Shown: piece after piece, positions 1-7,646 of the stretch
How the letters are laid out: every line of letters begins with the position of its first letter
Numbering within the stretch: position 1 is the stretch's first letter
NCBI GenBank assembly: GCA_002491565.1
Contig: DKWE01000066.1
Coordinates: forward strand, 1,525 to 46,212
Origin: Lachnospiraceae bacterium UBA7160
GTDB lineage: Bacteria; Bacillota; Clostridia; Lachnospirales; Lachnospiraceae
Direction: 5' to 3'
DNA: 44,688 nt
Notes under the pieces: model-generated
Database searches by the model: none
Told to the model about the DNA's origin: nothing
Seen by the model: the letters and a program-made list of their open reading frames with translations, nothing else
Program-made: the position numbers and the translations under genes

Positions 1-684
1 GCCCCAGGACATCTCAGAGATGTGAAGCAGACCGTCTGCACCGCCGAGATCCACAAATGCACCGAAATCGGTCACATTCTTTACAACGCCTTCTACGACG
101 TCGCCCGGCTGAATCCGTGCAAAGAGTGCCTTCTGCATCTCAGCCTTCCGCTCAACAAGAATCTGCTTGCGGTCGCCGATGATACGTCTTCTCTTCGGAT
201 TGAACTCCGTGATAATGAACTCAATTTCCTGGCCTGCATACTTCTCAAGGTTCTTCTCGTACGTGTCTGATACCAGGCTCGCCGGGATGAAGACACGCGT
301 CTCCTCAACCATAACGCTGAGTCCGCCGGTCAGTACCTGTACAACAGGAGCAGTCAGCACTTCTCTGTTGTCAAATGCTTCCTGCAGTCTCTTGTTACCC
401 TTCTCAGCCGCAAGACGCTTGTAGGTCAAAAGTACCTGTCCGTCTCCGTCATTTACCTTCAAAACCTTGGCTTCCATCTTGTCGCCTGCATGGACAAGTT
501 CGCGAAGGTCTGCACTCTGGTCATTTGTATACTCGCTTTTGGTAATGATACCATCAGCCTTATATCCAATGTTCAAGATGATCTCAGTTTCTTTGACATC
601 AATAACAGTGCCTTCGACTACCTCTCCATTATGAATTGTTTTGAATGATTCATCCAGCATTTGTTCAAAACTCATATCTGACAT
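1..684 (-). CDS. rpsA: 30S ribosomal protein S1, N-terminal part (cut by window edge)
   Basis: RNA-binding ribosomal protein that helps load mRNA on the 30S subunit. Only residues 1-228 are visible; the gene runs off the left edge with no stop. It begins MSDMSFEQMLDESF and contains S1 (OB-fold) repeats, seen in segments such as GEVVEGTVIDVKETEIILNIG near residue 20 and GDVVEGVVKNVTDFGAFVDL near the visible end. The start at 684 is chosen because a GAGGAGG ribosome binding site lies just upstream (about 692-699). The start overlaps the 3' end of ispH by 13 bp in another frame, so the two are probably translationally coupled. In some Clostridia IspH and S1 are fused; here they are separate but overlapping. 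Confidence 0.93.
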   Translation of the reverse strand, partial: MSDMSFEQMLDESFKTIHNGEVVEGTVIDVKETEIILNIGYKADGIITKSEYTNDQSADLRELVHAGDKMEAKVLKVNDGDGQVLLTYKRLAAEKGNKRLQEAFDNREVLTAPVVQVLTGGLSVMVEETRVFIPASLVSDTYEKNLEKYAGQEIEFIITEFNPKRRRIIGDRKQILVERKAEMQKALFARIQPGDVVEGVVKNVTDFGAFVDLGGADGLLHISEMSWG

Positions 685-1520
685 TGTTTTGAAACCTCCT
701 CAATTAAATTATTTGGGGTCGATGCCCCTGCTGAAATACCTACGCAACCCCTGGATGGCAATCGCCGAATATCCAAATCTTTCAAAGTTTGTATGTAGTA
801 AGTATTTGCACATTCTTTCTTGCATATTTCGAACAGCTTCCTCGTATTCGAGCTGTGCTTGCCGCCAATGACAATCATACTGTCCGCCCTCCTCGCTATC
901 TCACGGGCCTCCGACTGCCTCTCCTCAGTGGCATTGCACACCGTATTCAAAATATCCATCTTACTATAACTCATTTCTGAGAGAATTTCAACAAGTTTAT
1001 AAAAATTATTGTAATTAAATGTCGTCTGCGCCACAACACACAGCGGACGGGCCGAAACCGGCGTAAATGCGCGTGCTTCTTCCTCAGTTCCGATCACGGT
1101 CACTGGTCCGACACACCACCCCTTAATGCCTTCCACCTCCGGATGCCCTTCGTTTCCGATAATTACAATCTCATATCCTTTCTCTCCGTGTTCCCGGACG
1201 ATCCGGTGGATTTTCTTTACAAAGGGACAGGTCGCATCAACCACATGAAGCTGCTGCTGTTCCATCATCTGGCTGATCCGCTCCGGCACGCCATGCGACC
1301 GGATAATGACCGTTCCCTCCTGCACCTGCTGCAGCTCCTCCTCACCGGACAGAATCCGGACTCCTCGTTCCTCCAGTTCCCGGACCACCTCTTCATTGTG
1401 GATGATCGGACCGTAGGTATAAATTGGCTTTGGCCCTTCCTCAAGCTGCCGATACACCTGTTCCACCGCCCGCTTCACGCCGAAACAAAAGCCTGCTGTC
1501 TTTGCTACAATCACTTCCAT
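672..1520 (-). CDS. ispH: 4-hydroxy-3-methylbut-2-enyl diphosphate reductase
   Basis: Last enzyme of the MEP isoprenoid pathway, reducing HMBPP to IPP and DMAPP with a 4Fe-4S cluster. The 282-residue length is normal for a single-domain IspH. The three cluster cysteines are at C12 (GFCFGV), C98 (DATCPFV) and C195 (NTVCNAT); the substrate histidines at H41, H76 (RSHGV) and H126 (NEGHPE) are present. The ATG overlaps the 3' end of cmk by 10 bp and the stop overlaps rpsA, giving a tight cmk-ispH-rpsA chain. The complete active-site set makes the call firm. Confidence 0.96.
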   Translation of the reverse strand: MEVIVAKTAGFCFGVKRAVEQVYRQLEEGPKPIYTYGPIIHNEEVVRELEERGVRILSGEEELQQVQEGTVIIRSHGVPERISQMMEQQQLHVVDATCPFVKKIHRIVREHGEKGYEIVIIGNEGHPEVEGIKGWCVGPVTVIGTEEEARAFTPVSARPLCVVAQTTFNYNNFYKLVEILSEMSYSKMDILNTVCNATEERQSEAREIARRADSMIVIGGKHSSNTRKLFEICKKECANTYYIQTLKDLDIRRLPSRGCVGISAGASTPNNLIEEVSKQCQI

Positions 1521-2197
1521 ATTCCGGTCTCCTCCATGCGCTCCCGCGCCAGGCCCGTGATTCGCTCCACAACCTCCTCGACGGTCATATCGGAGGAATC
1601 CACAAGTACCGCATCCGGAGCCTGCCGAAGCGGAGCCACGTCCCGGTGCATATCGCGGTAATCACGCGCTTCTATATCCTTCACCGTCTCTTCGAGGGTA
1701 ACAGCCTCTCCCTTTTCCAGAAGCTCCCGATACCTGCGCTGCGCGCGCGCCTGTACACTCGCGGTCAGATAAATCTTCAGCTGTGCGTCCGGCAGAATCA
1801 CGGTGCCGATATCCCGTCCGTCCATCAGCACATTCTCCTTTTTCGCCACTTCACGCTGCAGATCCGTCAGCTTCGCACGCACCTGCGCCTTTGCAGAGGA
1901 ACGGCTCGTCATATCACTGACCTCCTCAGTACGGATCAGAGACGAAACATTCTCTCCGTTCAGATAAACCTGCTGCTCGCCATTCTCATAGCCGATCTTC
2001 ACCGAGATCTGCTCCAGCTGTGCCTTCAGCGCCGTCTCATCCTCTACGTCCGTGCCAGAACGCAGAAGAGCCAGCGCAATCGTCCGGTACATCGCTCCTG
2101 TATCCACATAGATAAAGGAAAGCCGCTGCGCTGCTATCCTGGCTATGGTACTTTTTCCCGCCCCTGCGGGCCCGTCAATCGCTATATTAAAGCTCAT
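1511..2197 (-). CDS. cmk: Cytidylate kinase
   Basis: Phosphorylates CMP/dCMP with ATP in pyrimidine nucleotide metabolism. P-loop GPAGAGKST at residues 9-17, followed by VDTGAMYR and the DGRDIGTVI substrate segment; 228 residues is normal. The start is placed at 2197 rather than the upstream ATG at 2206, because a GGAGG sits directly against the upstream ATG but 9 nt before the inner one. The stop overlaps the ispH start. The flavoprotein gene lies 144 bp upstream on the same strand, an arrangement common in Lachnospiraceae. Confidence 0.95.
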   Translation of the reverse strand: MSFNIAIDGPAGAGKSTIARIAAQRLSFIYVDTGAMYRTIALALLRSGTDVEDETALKAQLEQISVKIGYENGEQQVYLNGENVSSLIRTEEVSDMTSRSSAKAQVRAKLTDLQREVAKKENVLMDGRDIGTVILPDAQLKIYLTASVQARAQRRYRELLEKGEAVTLEETVKDIEARDYRDMHRDVAPLRQAPDAVLVDSSDMTVEEVVERITGLARERMEETGIWK

Positions 2198-2341
2198 TCT
2201 GATCATCCTCCACGCTTGTATTTTCCCTTATACGAGAGGGCTTTCCTCTCATTTGTGACAGTCAGACGCATTTGGTACACCAATCACACAGATTCTTTTT
2301 CAAGTATGACTCCAAAAACGTAAGTGTAACCTGGTACTGTC

Positions 2342-3820
2342 TCACAGCTGCACTCCACGGCCAGCCGCACACCCGGTGGCCCAGGCGATCTGCAGGTTGA
2401 AGCCGCCGGTCACTGCGTCCAGATCCAGCACCTCGCCAGCAAAGTACAATCCCTCTGTCAATTTTGATTCCATTGTCGCCGGGTTCACCTCGCGGGTACT
2501 GACACCTCCGCGCGTCACAATAGCTTCATTATAATCTCGAAGAGCCGTCAGAGTCAATGGAAATTCTCGCGTCATCGCCACAAGTTTTTTGCGCTCCTCC
2601 CTCGATACGTCATGCACCACCCGGTCTTCCGGAATGTCACACCGTTTTAGCATAACTGGCACCAGCTTCGCCGGGTAAAGTGCGCCCAGGATATTCTTTA
2701 AATATTTATTTCGGTTTGCCTCGAATTCCCGCAGGATACGCGCGTCAAGCTGCTCCTCGCGAAGCGCCGGCTTCAGATTGATAAAAAGCTCCAGCGGATG
2801 CCTGCGCAGCTGCTTCTGAACGACTGTGCTTGCAGTCAGGATCAGCGGTCCGCTCACCCCATAATGTGTGAAGAGCATTTCGCCGAACTCCCGGTACAGT
2901 TCCTTTTTCCCGTCGCAAATTGTGACCTCCACGTTTCGCAGAGACAGCCCCTGCAGCTGCTCCGCCCAGCCGTCCGCCGTCTCCATCGGCACCAGCGAAG
3001 GAGACAGCTCCGTCACGGTATGTCCGGCTTCCCGCGCAAATCGATATCCATCCCCGGTGGAACCGGTTGAGCGGTAGGACAAGCCGCCAGTCGCCACAAT
3101 GACAGCATCCGCCGGGTACACGGTTCCATCTGCCGTCCGCACACCGCAGGCCCTCATGTGATGCGTTTCACCCTCTCCGTTTTTCTTAGAACCATTCTTC
3201 TGTTGAACTCTGGTTTCGGATACCGTAGCCTGACCCGTTCCCTGCCATGCCCCTGGCATCACCTTCTGATCTGGCTCTCGCTGTGCCCCAGATGCCACAG
3301 TCTTCTCTTCTGATTTCTGCCGCGGCCCGGATACCGCAATCTGGCCTGGTTGCTTCTGCATCGCATTTTTCTCAGTCAGGTCTTCCTCCTTCTCCTCCTT
3401 GGCGCATTCCGTCAGGATCTCCTGTACTTCTGTGTGTAGATGAACCTTCACCCCGCCCTGTTTCAGCCTCTGCGCCAGCGCCGCAATGACATCGGACGAG
3501 TGATCTGAGACAGGAAACACCCGATTGCCGCGCTCCGTCTTAATCCTAAGCCCGGACTGCTCAAAAAAGTCCATCGTATCCTGACTCGAAAACCCATAGA
3601 ATGCGCTGTAGAGAAACCTGCGGTTCACACAGACTGCCTGCAGCAGCTCCTCCACCTCACAGTTGTTTGTCAGGTTACAGCGTCCCTTCCCTGTGATAAA
3701 CAGCTTCTTGCCAAGCTTTTCATTCTTCTCCAGCAGCGTCACCGCATGACCGTTCTCTGCCGCCTGCACCGCTGCCATCATTCCGGCGGCCCCGCCGCCA
3801 ATCACCACTACCCTGCTCAT
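2342..3820 (-). CDS. FAD/NAD(P)-dependent oxidoreductase, HI0933/BaiN-like family, with a repeat insertion
   Basis: Flavoprotein of the HI0933 family. The N-terminal dinucleotide-binding motif is VVVIGGGAAGMMAA (residues 4-17), followed by GKGRCNLTNN near residue 45, and the C-terminal GGFNLQIAWATGCAAG flavin motif is intact. Family members are usually about 400-420 residues; this one is 492. The extra length is mostly a hydrophilic insertion near residues 140-225 that includes four 13-residue repeats. Family members act on varied or unknown substrates, so no reaction is assigned. The ATG is preceded by AGGAGAC. A role in bile acid metabolism (BaiN) is not supported by context. Confidence 0.85.
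   Translation of the reverse strand: MSRVVVIGGGAAGMMAAVQAAENGHAVTLLEKNEKLGKKLFITGKGRCNLTNNCEVEELLQAVCVNRRFLYSAFYGFSSQDTMDFFEQSGLRIKTERGNRVFPVSDHSSDVIAALAQRLKQGGVKVHLHTEVQEILTECAKEEKEEDLTEKNAMQKQPGQIAVSGPRQKSEEKTVASGAQREPDQKVMPGAWQGTGQATVSETRVQQKNGSKKNGEGETHHMRACGVRTADGTVYPADAVIVATGGLSYRSTGSTGDGYRFAREAGHTVTELSPSLVPMETADGWAEQLQGLSLRNVEVTICDGKKELYREFGEMLFTHYGVSGPLILTASTVVQKQLRRHPLELFINLKPALREEQLDARILREFEANRNKYLKNILGALYPAKLVPVMLKRCDIPEDRVVHDVSREERKKLVAMTREFPLTLTALRDYNEAIVTRGGVSTREVNPATMESKLTEGLYFAGEVLDLDAVTGGFNLQIAWATGCAAGRGVQL
3203..3358 (-). repeat. Four 39-bp in-frame tandem repeats in the flavoprotein gene
   Basis: Units at 3320-3358, 3281-3319, 3242-3280 and 3203-3241 encode QKQPGQIAVSGPR, QKSEEKTVASGAQ, REPDQKVMPGAWQ and GTGQATVSETRVQ (residues 155-206). 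They are degenerate but share register, for example a CAG codon at or near the unit start and a Val-x-Ser/Pro-Gly centre. The length is a multiple of three, so the frame is kept. Confidence 0.75.
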
Positions 3821-3925
3821 ATGTCTCCTCTGTATCCGGCCATTCCCAGACCGGTTCCCTGATTTTCCTCTCTTGCCTGTTATATCACTCTATAGTAGTC
3901 CACACAAGGCGTCTTCCACCGTTTT

Positions 3926-5566
3926 TTACTTCTTCTCCACTTTCCGCCATGGTGCGTCCACCACCTCCGGATAACGGTCCGGCGCATCCGTCTCATGTGC
4001 TCCGTCCGGTAAGTCACCTTCACGCTTCCCAGCCTCCCGGCTCTCATTATCACCGGCGCTCTCCGCCCCGCTCTCTGTCCCTGTACAACCGCTCTTCAAG
4101 GTAAACCAGAACGCTACCCCAGCCTCTACGTTGCGCACACCATATTCCTGATGCAGCCCCTCCATAATTGCCCTGACAATCGAAAGTCCCACACCGCTCC
4201 CGCCGTATTCTCGTGTACGCGCTTTATCTACTTTATAAAATTTATCCCAGATCTGTCCGATATCTGCCTCCGGAATCGGATCCCCCGTATTGAACACCGT
4301 CACGCGTACCTGCTCCTGCTCCTGCCGAATACGGACATCGATCCGCCGTTCCCCGCCGACATGATTCAGTGCATTGCTCAGATAATTTGTCAGGACCTCC
4401 TCCACCTTGAATTCATCCCCCCATACTGGAATCGACTCTCCGCCATGGTAGAGAATCTGAGCATCCTTCTGCTGTGCAAGAATCGAAATCGACTGAAGCT
4501 TATTCTTGATCAGTGTCACCAGATCAAATCGTTCCATTACGATTTGGTCATTGCCAAACTCCAGCTGGTTCAGGGTTAGGAGCTTCTGTACCATTCCATT
4601 CATCTTGGCTGCCTCATCCATGATGACCTCACAGTAAAAGTTCCGGCTCTCCTCATCGTCATTGATGCACTCTACCAGTCCCTCCGCATAGCCCTGGATC
4701 AACGCAATCGGTGTTTTCAGCTCATGGGAAACATTTGACAGGAATTCCTTTCGCATATCGTCGATCTTATCCTTCTTCTCAATGTCCTTCTGAAGCTCAT
4801 TATTGGCCGTCAGAAGGCTCGAATAAGCCTTTTCCAGATTCTCAGACATGCAGTTGAAACAGGCGCCAAGCTGACCGATTTCATCGCTTCCCCCGCTCGT
4901 ATATTTTACATCGAAATCCAGCTCCGCCATCCGTTTTGACAGCTCTGTGAGCTCATGCAGCGGCTCTGTGATCCGCCTGGAGATCAGCCACACGATCGCC
5001 GCAGCCAGAATCATCCCGATCACACAGATATACTTGATAAATTCCGTTACGACATGGACATCTTCCAGCACGCCCTCCACATTAAAGCGCATCATAAAAT
5101 ACAGGTCCTGATCCAGCCTGCCCCACATTTCCAGATATTCCAGCTCCACCTTCTCATCGTATTTGCGCTGGATCGTATAGTTGTCTGTCCGCTCCAGGAT
5201 GTCAGATGCCTTCGCCTCGTCGATCCCGATCTGATAGCCGTTCAGCCGCGCCAGCATCAGGCCAATCAGCTCCGCCCCGGTCCACTTCGTCCGAAGGCAG
5301 ATCATATTGTTGGAGTCAATTACCAGCAGCGAAATACCGTTCTCCAGACAGATGTTGGACAATTCCAGCATCTTATTCTCAGTCAGTGTTCCCTGCGGAC
5401 TCAGATTTTCATTGAGCATATCATAGGTGTCTTCCAGCACCTGCTGCTTGCGCATATAGTAGTAGCTTTCCAGAAAAAACGATGTAATCAGATAATTCGC
5501 TGCAAACAGCAGACCGATCAGCCCGATAAAGCTAGCGGTCAGCCGTCTGCGAAGAGATGTCTTCAT
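3926..5566 (-). CDS. Sensor histidine kinase with HAMP domain
   Basis: Membrane sensor kinase paired with the response regulator encoded just upstream (34 bp gap). Two membrane segments lie near residues 12-34 and 176-196, enclosing an extracellular sensor of about 140 residues. A HAMP linker follows, then the H-box (NVSHELKTPIALIQGY, His281), an N-box (NYLSNALNHVG) and the DKFYK and GGSGVGLSIV ATP-lid motifs. After the catalytic domain comes a Glu/Asp/Gly-rich hydrophilic tail of about 60 residues, which is unusual. The start is the ATG at 5566, 10 nt after GGGAGG; an in-frame TTG at 5590 lies upstream of that site and is rejected. The signal sensed is unknown. Confidence 0.92.
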   Translation of the reverse strand: MKTSLRRRLTASFIGLIGLLFAANYLITSFFLESYYYMRKQQVLEDTYDMLNENLSPQGTLTENKMLELSNICLENGISLLVIDSNNMICLRTKWTGAELIGLMLARLNGYQIGIDEAKASDILERTDNYTIQRKYDEKVELEYLEMWGRLDQDLYFMMRFNVEGVLEDVHVVTEFIKYICVIGMILAAAIVWLISRRITEPLHELTELSKRMAELDFDVKYTSGGSDEIGQLGACFNCMSENLEKAYSSLLTANNELQKDIEKKDKIDDMRKEFLSNVSHELKTPIALIQGYAEGLVECINDDEESRNFYCEVIMDEAAKMNGMVQKLLTLNQLEFGNDQIVMERFDLVTLIKNKLQSISILAQQKDAQILYHGGESIPVWGDEFKVEEVLTNYLSNALNHVGGERRIDVRIRQEQEQVRVTVFNTGDPIPEADIGQIWDKFYKVDKARTREYGGSGVGLSIVRAIMEGLHQEYGVRNVEAGVAFWFTLKSGCTGTESGAESAGDNESREAGKREGDLPDGAHETDAPDRYPEVVDAPWRKVEKK

Positions 5567-5600
5567 GTGTACTTTGCCTCCCGGTCTCAAACCCGTCTGC

Positions 5601-6281
5601 TCAGTTTTCTACCTCAAACTTATACCCCATCCCCCAGATGGTCTTGATATACTCCCCTTTCTCTCCAAGCTTACTTCGCAGCTTCTTGACATGGGTATCA
5701 ATGGTCCGCGCGTCACCAAAGTAGTCATAATTCCAGACGCTGTTCAGAATCTTTTCGCGGGAAAGCGCGATCCCCTGATTCTCCATGAAGTATGTCAGCA
5801 ATTCGAACTCCTTATAGCTAAGATCGACGCTCTTCCCACCGATCGTGACCTCGTGTGCCGCCTTGTTCATCTCAATTCCGCCTGCCCGCAGCACATCCTC
5901 CGAAGCCAGCCCGCTTGTCCTGCGCAGGATTGCTTCCACCCGTGCCACCAGAATCTTCGGGCTGAACGGCTTGGAGATATACTCGTCCACTCCCAGCTCA
6001 AAGCCTAACAATTCATCGCGCTCATCGCTTTTTGCAGTCAGCATGATAATCGGTACCTGCGAATACGACCGGATCTCCCGGCACACCTGCCAGCCGTCCA
6101 GCTTCGGCATCATCACGTCCAGAATTACCAGCGCAATATCCTTTTCCTCAAAGAATACATCGAGTGCCTCTGCGCCATCTCCGGCCTCAAGCACCTCAAA
6201 CTCCTTTTTTACCAGAAAATCCCGCACCAGTTTGCGCATCCTGCTCTCGTCATCTACAACTAATACCTTTAATCGATCCAT
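5601..6281 (-). CDS. Response regulator, OmpR/PhoB family
   Basis: Receiver domain with acidic pocket DD at residues 10-11, phosphoacceptor Asp55 (VILDVMMPKLDG) and the conserved Lys in YISKPFSPK, followed by a winged-helix DNA-binding domain ending in TIWGMGYKFEVEN. The 226-residue length is typical. The start at 6281 is preferred over the ATG at 6287 because GGGAGG abuts the latter but is correctly spaced from the former. It is transcribed with the histidine kinase downstream. Target genes cannot be read from this window. Confidence 0.94.
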   Translation of the reverse strand: MDRLKVLVVDDESRMRKLVRDFLVKKEFEVLEAGDGAEALDVFFEEKDIALVILDVMMPKLDGWQVCREIRSYSQVPIIMLTAKSDERDELLGFELGVDEYISKPFSPKILVARVEAILRRTSGLASEDVLRAGGIEMNKAAHEVTIGGKSVDLSYKEFELLTYFMENQGIALSREKILNSVWNYDYFGDARTIDTHVKKLRSKLGEKGEYIKTIWGMGYKFEVEN

Positions 6282-6414
6282 ACTCATTCCTCCCGGCTTT
6301 TCTTTTCTGCGCCGCTCATCTGTTCCGCTTCTCTGTTTCGCGGCTTTTTCCTTATCATACACGCATTATTTGTCTATTTTGTGTCCGGAATGCATTGAAT
6401 TTCCTTACCTGAAT

Positions 6415-6446
6415 AGAGGAGGTCTGACCGAAATCAAACCTCCTCT
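6415..6446 (-). terminator. Hairpin downstream of tmRNA
   Basis: A 13-bp stem (one G-U) with a 6-nt loop: AGAGGAGGTTTGA pairs with TCAGACCTCCTCT, read on the minus strand. It lies 33 bp past the tmRNA 3' end and before the response regulator gene. The stem is strong, but the following tract (ATTCAGG) is poor in U, so it may be a processing or weak termination structure rather than a classical terminator. Confidence 0.6.
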
Positions 6447-6479
6447 ACTAGATACGGTGTTCGTATACCTGACATTGAA

Positions 6480-6816
6480 TGGACTAGACGAGAATCGAAC
6501 TCGTGTCCGAAAGCCAATTCACTGTACTTCTACTATCATAGTCAGTTCTTTGACATTCCCTCCGGCAGACGACAGCTGACAGCCTCCTGCTTTTAGTAGC
6601 TTCATGATACGCCCATATGCGCAAAGCTTAACATATGTCGTTTCCTGCATCGTCGATGCCTGGGTCACAAGGTGCAGGTGCCCTGTGTCAGACAGCTGCC
6701 ATTAGGCAGCGTATGCTAAATTATCTTCAGCGTTTAATTTTAATTTGCGATTTGACGCATCAGCCTGCGGATAGCTTCTCCAGCTTCATAACCCCCGTCG
6801 AAACCTTTACTAGCCC
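6480..6816 (-). ncRNA. ssrA: Transfer-messenger RNA (tmRNA)
   Basis: Rescues stalled ribosomes by trans-translation together with SmpB, encoded just upstream. The 5' end GGGCTAG pairs with CTAGTCC at the 3' end to form the acceptor stem (7 bp, one G-U), with discriminator A at 6480; CCA is not encoded. The 5' domain GGTTTCGACGGGGGT and the T-arm GTTCGATTC near the 3' end are typical. The tag reading frame lies at 6731-6702 (GCT GAA GAT ... GCC TAA) and encodes AEDNLAYAA before a stop, so the full tag is probably A-AEDNLAYAA. An AAAC just before the GCT resume codon fits the usual A at position -4. Ends are inferred from pairing. Confidence 0.95.
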
Positions 6817-6869
6817 GGAGTGCAGGCACGTCACCAACGATCCTAAGTCAGTGCTGCCTGTTCTGTTTC

Positions 6870-6898
6870 AGTATATGCGCAGTGCGCAAACTTGTCAA
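6870..6898 (-). promoter_or_regulatory. Promoter of ssrA
   Basis: Perfect -35 TTGACA (6898-6893) and near-perfect -10 TATACT (6875-6870), with a 17-bp spacer. Transcription would begin near 6863, giving a leader of about 46 nt before the mature 5' end at 6816, which RNase P would remove. ssrA can therefore be expressed independently of smpB. Confidence 0.85.
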
Positions 6899-6943
6899 GC
6901 CAATTGAACAAATTTTAAGTTATTATTCACATCAGCCAGCCTG

Positions 6944-7408
6944 TTAATACAAATTTTTGACCTTGAATTCCTTCTCGAATTCACGCCGCTGATCCTTCTT
7001 TGCGATATCCTGCCGCTTATCGTACAGCTTTTTCCCCTTTGCAAGACCGACCTCAACTTTTACGAGGCTTCCCTTGAAATACACGCGCAGCGGCACGAGC
7101 GTATATCCGCGCTCCGCAATCTTTCCGAGCATTTTATTAATCTCGGAACGGTGCAGCAGCAGCTTCTTCGGTCTGAGCGGATCCCGGTTGAACAGGTTTC
7201 CCTTCTCATACGGACTGATGTGCATTCCGTATACGATGACCTCTCCCTTCTCGATCCGGATAAACGATTCCTTGATGCTGCATTTCCCCATGCGCAGCGA
7301 CTTCACCTCAGTGCCGTGCAGCGCAACTCCTGCCTCATACTTGTCCTCGATAAAATAATCATGGTAGGCTTTTTTATTATTGGCAATCAACTTTACCGAT
7401 TCTCCCAT
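6944..7408 (-). CDS. smpB: SsrA-binding protein
   Basis: Binds tmRNA and places it in stalled ribosomes. The 154 residues match the family length. The conserved start IANNKKAYHDYFIEDKYEAG, the core LHGTEVKSLRMGKCSIKES and the basic C-terminal tail KKLYDKRQDIAKKDQRRE are all visible. The ATG follows a GGGGAGG site. It lies between rnr (238 bp upstream) and its RNA partner ssrA (127 bp downstream), the usual Firmicutes order rnr-smpB-ssrA. Confidence 0.97.
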   Translation of the reverse strand: MGESVKLIANNKKAYHDYFIEDKYEAGVALHGTEVKSLRMGKCSIKESFIRIEKGEVIVYGMHISPYEKGNLFNRDPLRPKKLLLHRSEINKMLGKIAERGYTLVPLRVYFKGSLVKVEVGLAKGKKLYDKRQDIAKKDQRREFEKEFKVKNLY

Positions 7409-7646
7409 ACGTCCTCCCCCTTCCTGCTATCGCAAGATTCCTGCACACCCGTTGTCACAGGCGCGATTCATCCGCAAACTTCTCTGATTCTATGACATAG
7501 ATAACTATTCTGTACAACGTTGTTCTAGAGTGTATTAAAATAAACTTTCTGCCAGATGTGCGTCACAATTTATGGGAGATTTCTGCCAAACTCAGAATTT
7601 TCATGCATCCGACACAAAAGTCACAGTACAGCATCCTGCCGAACCG

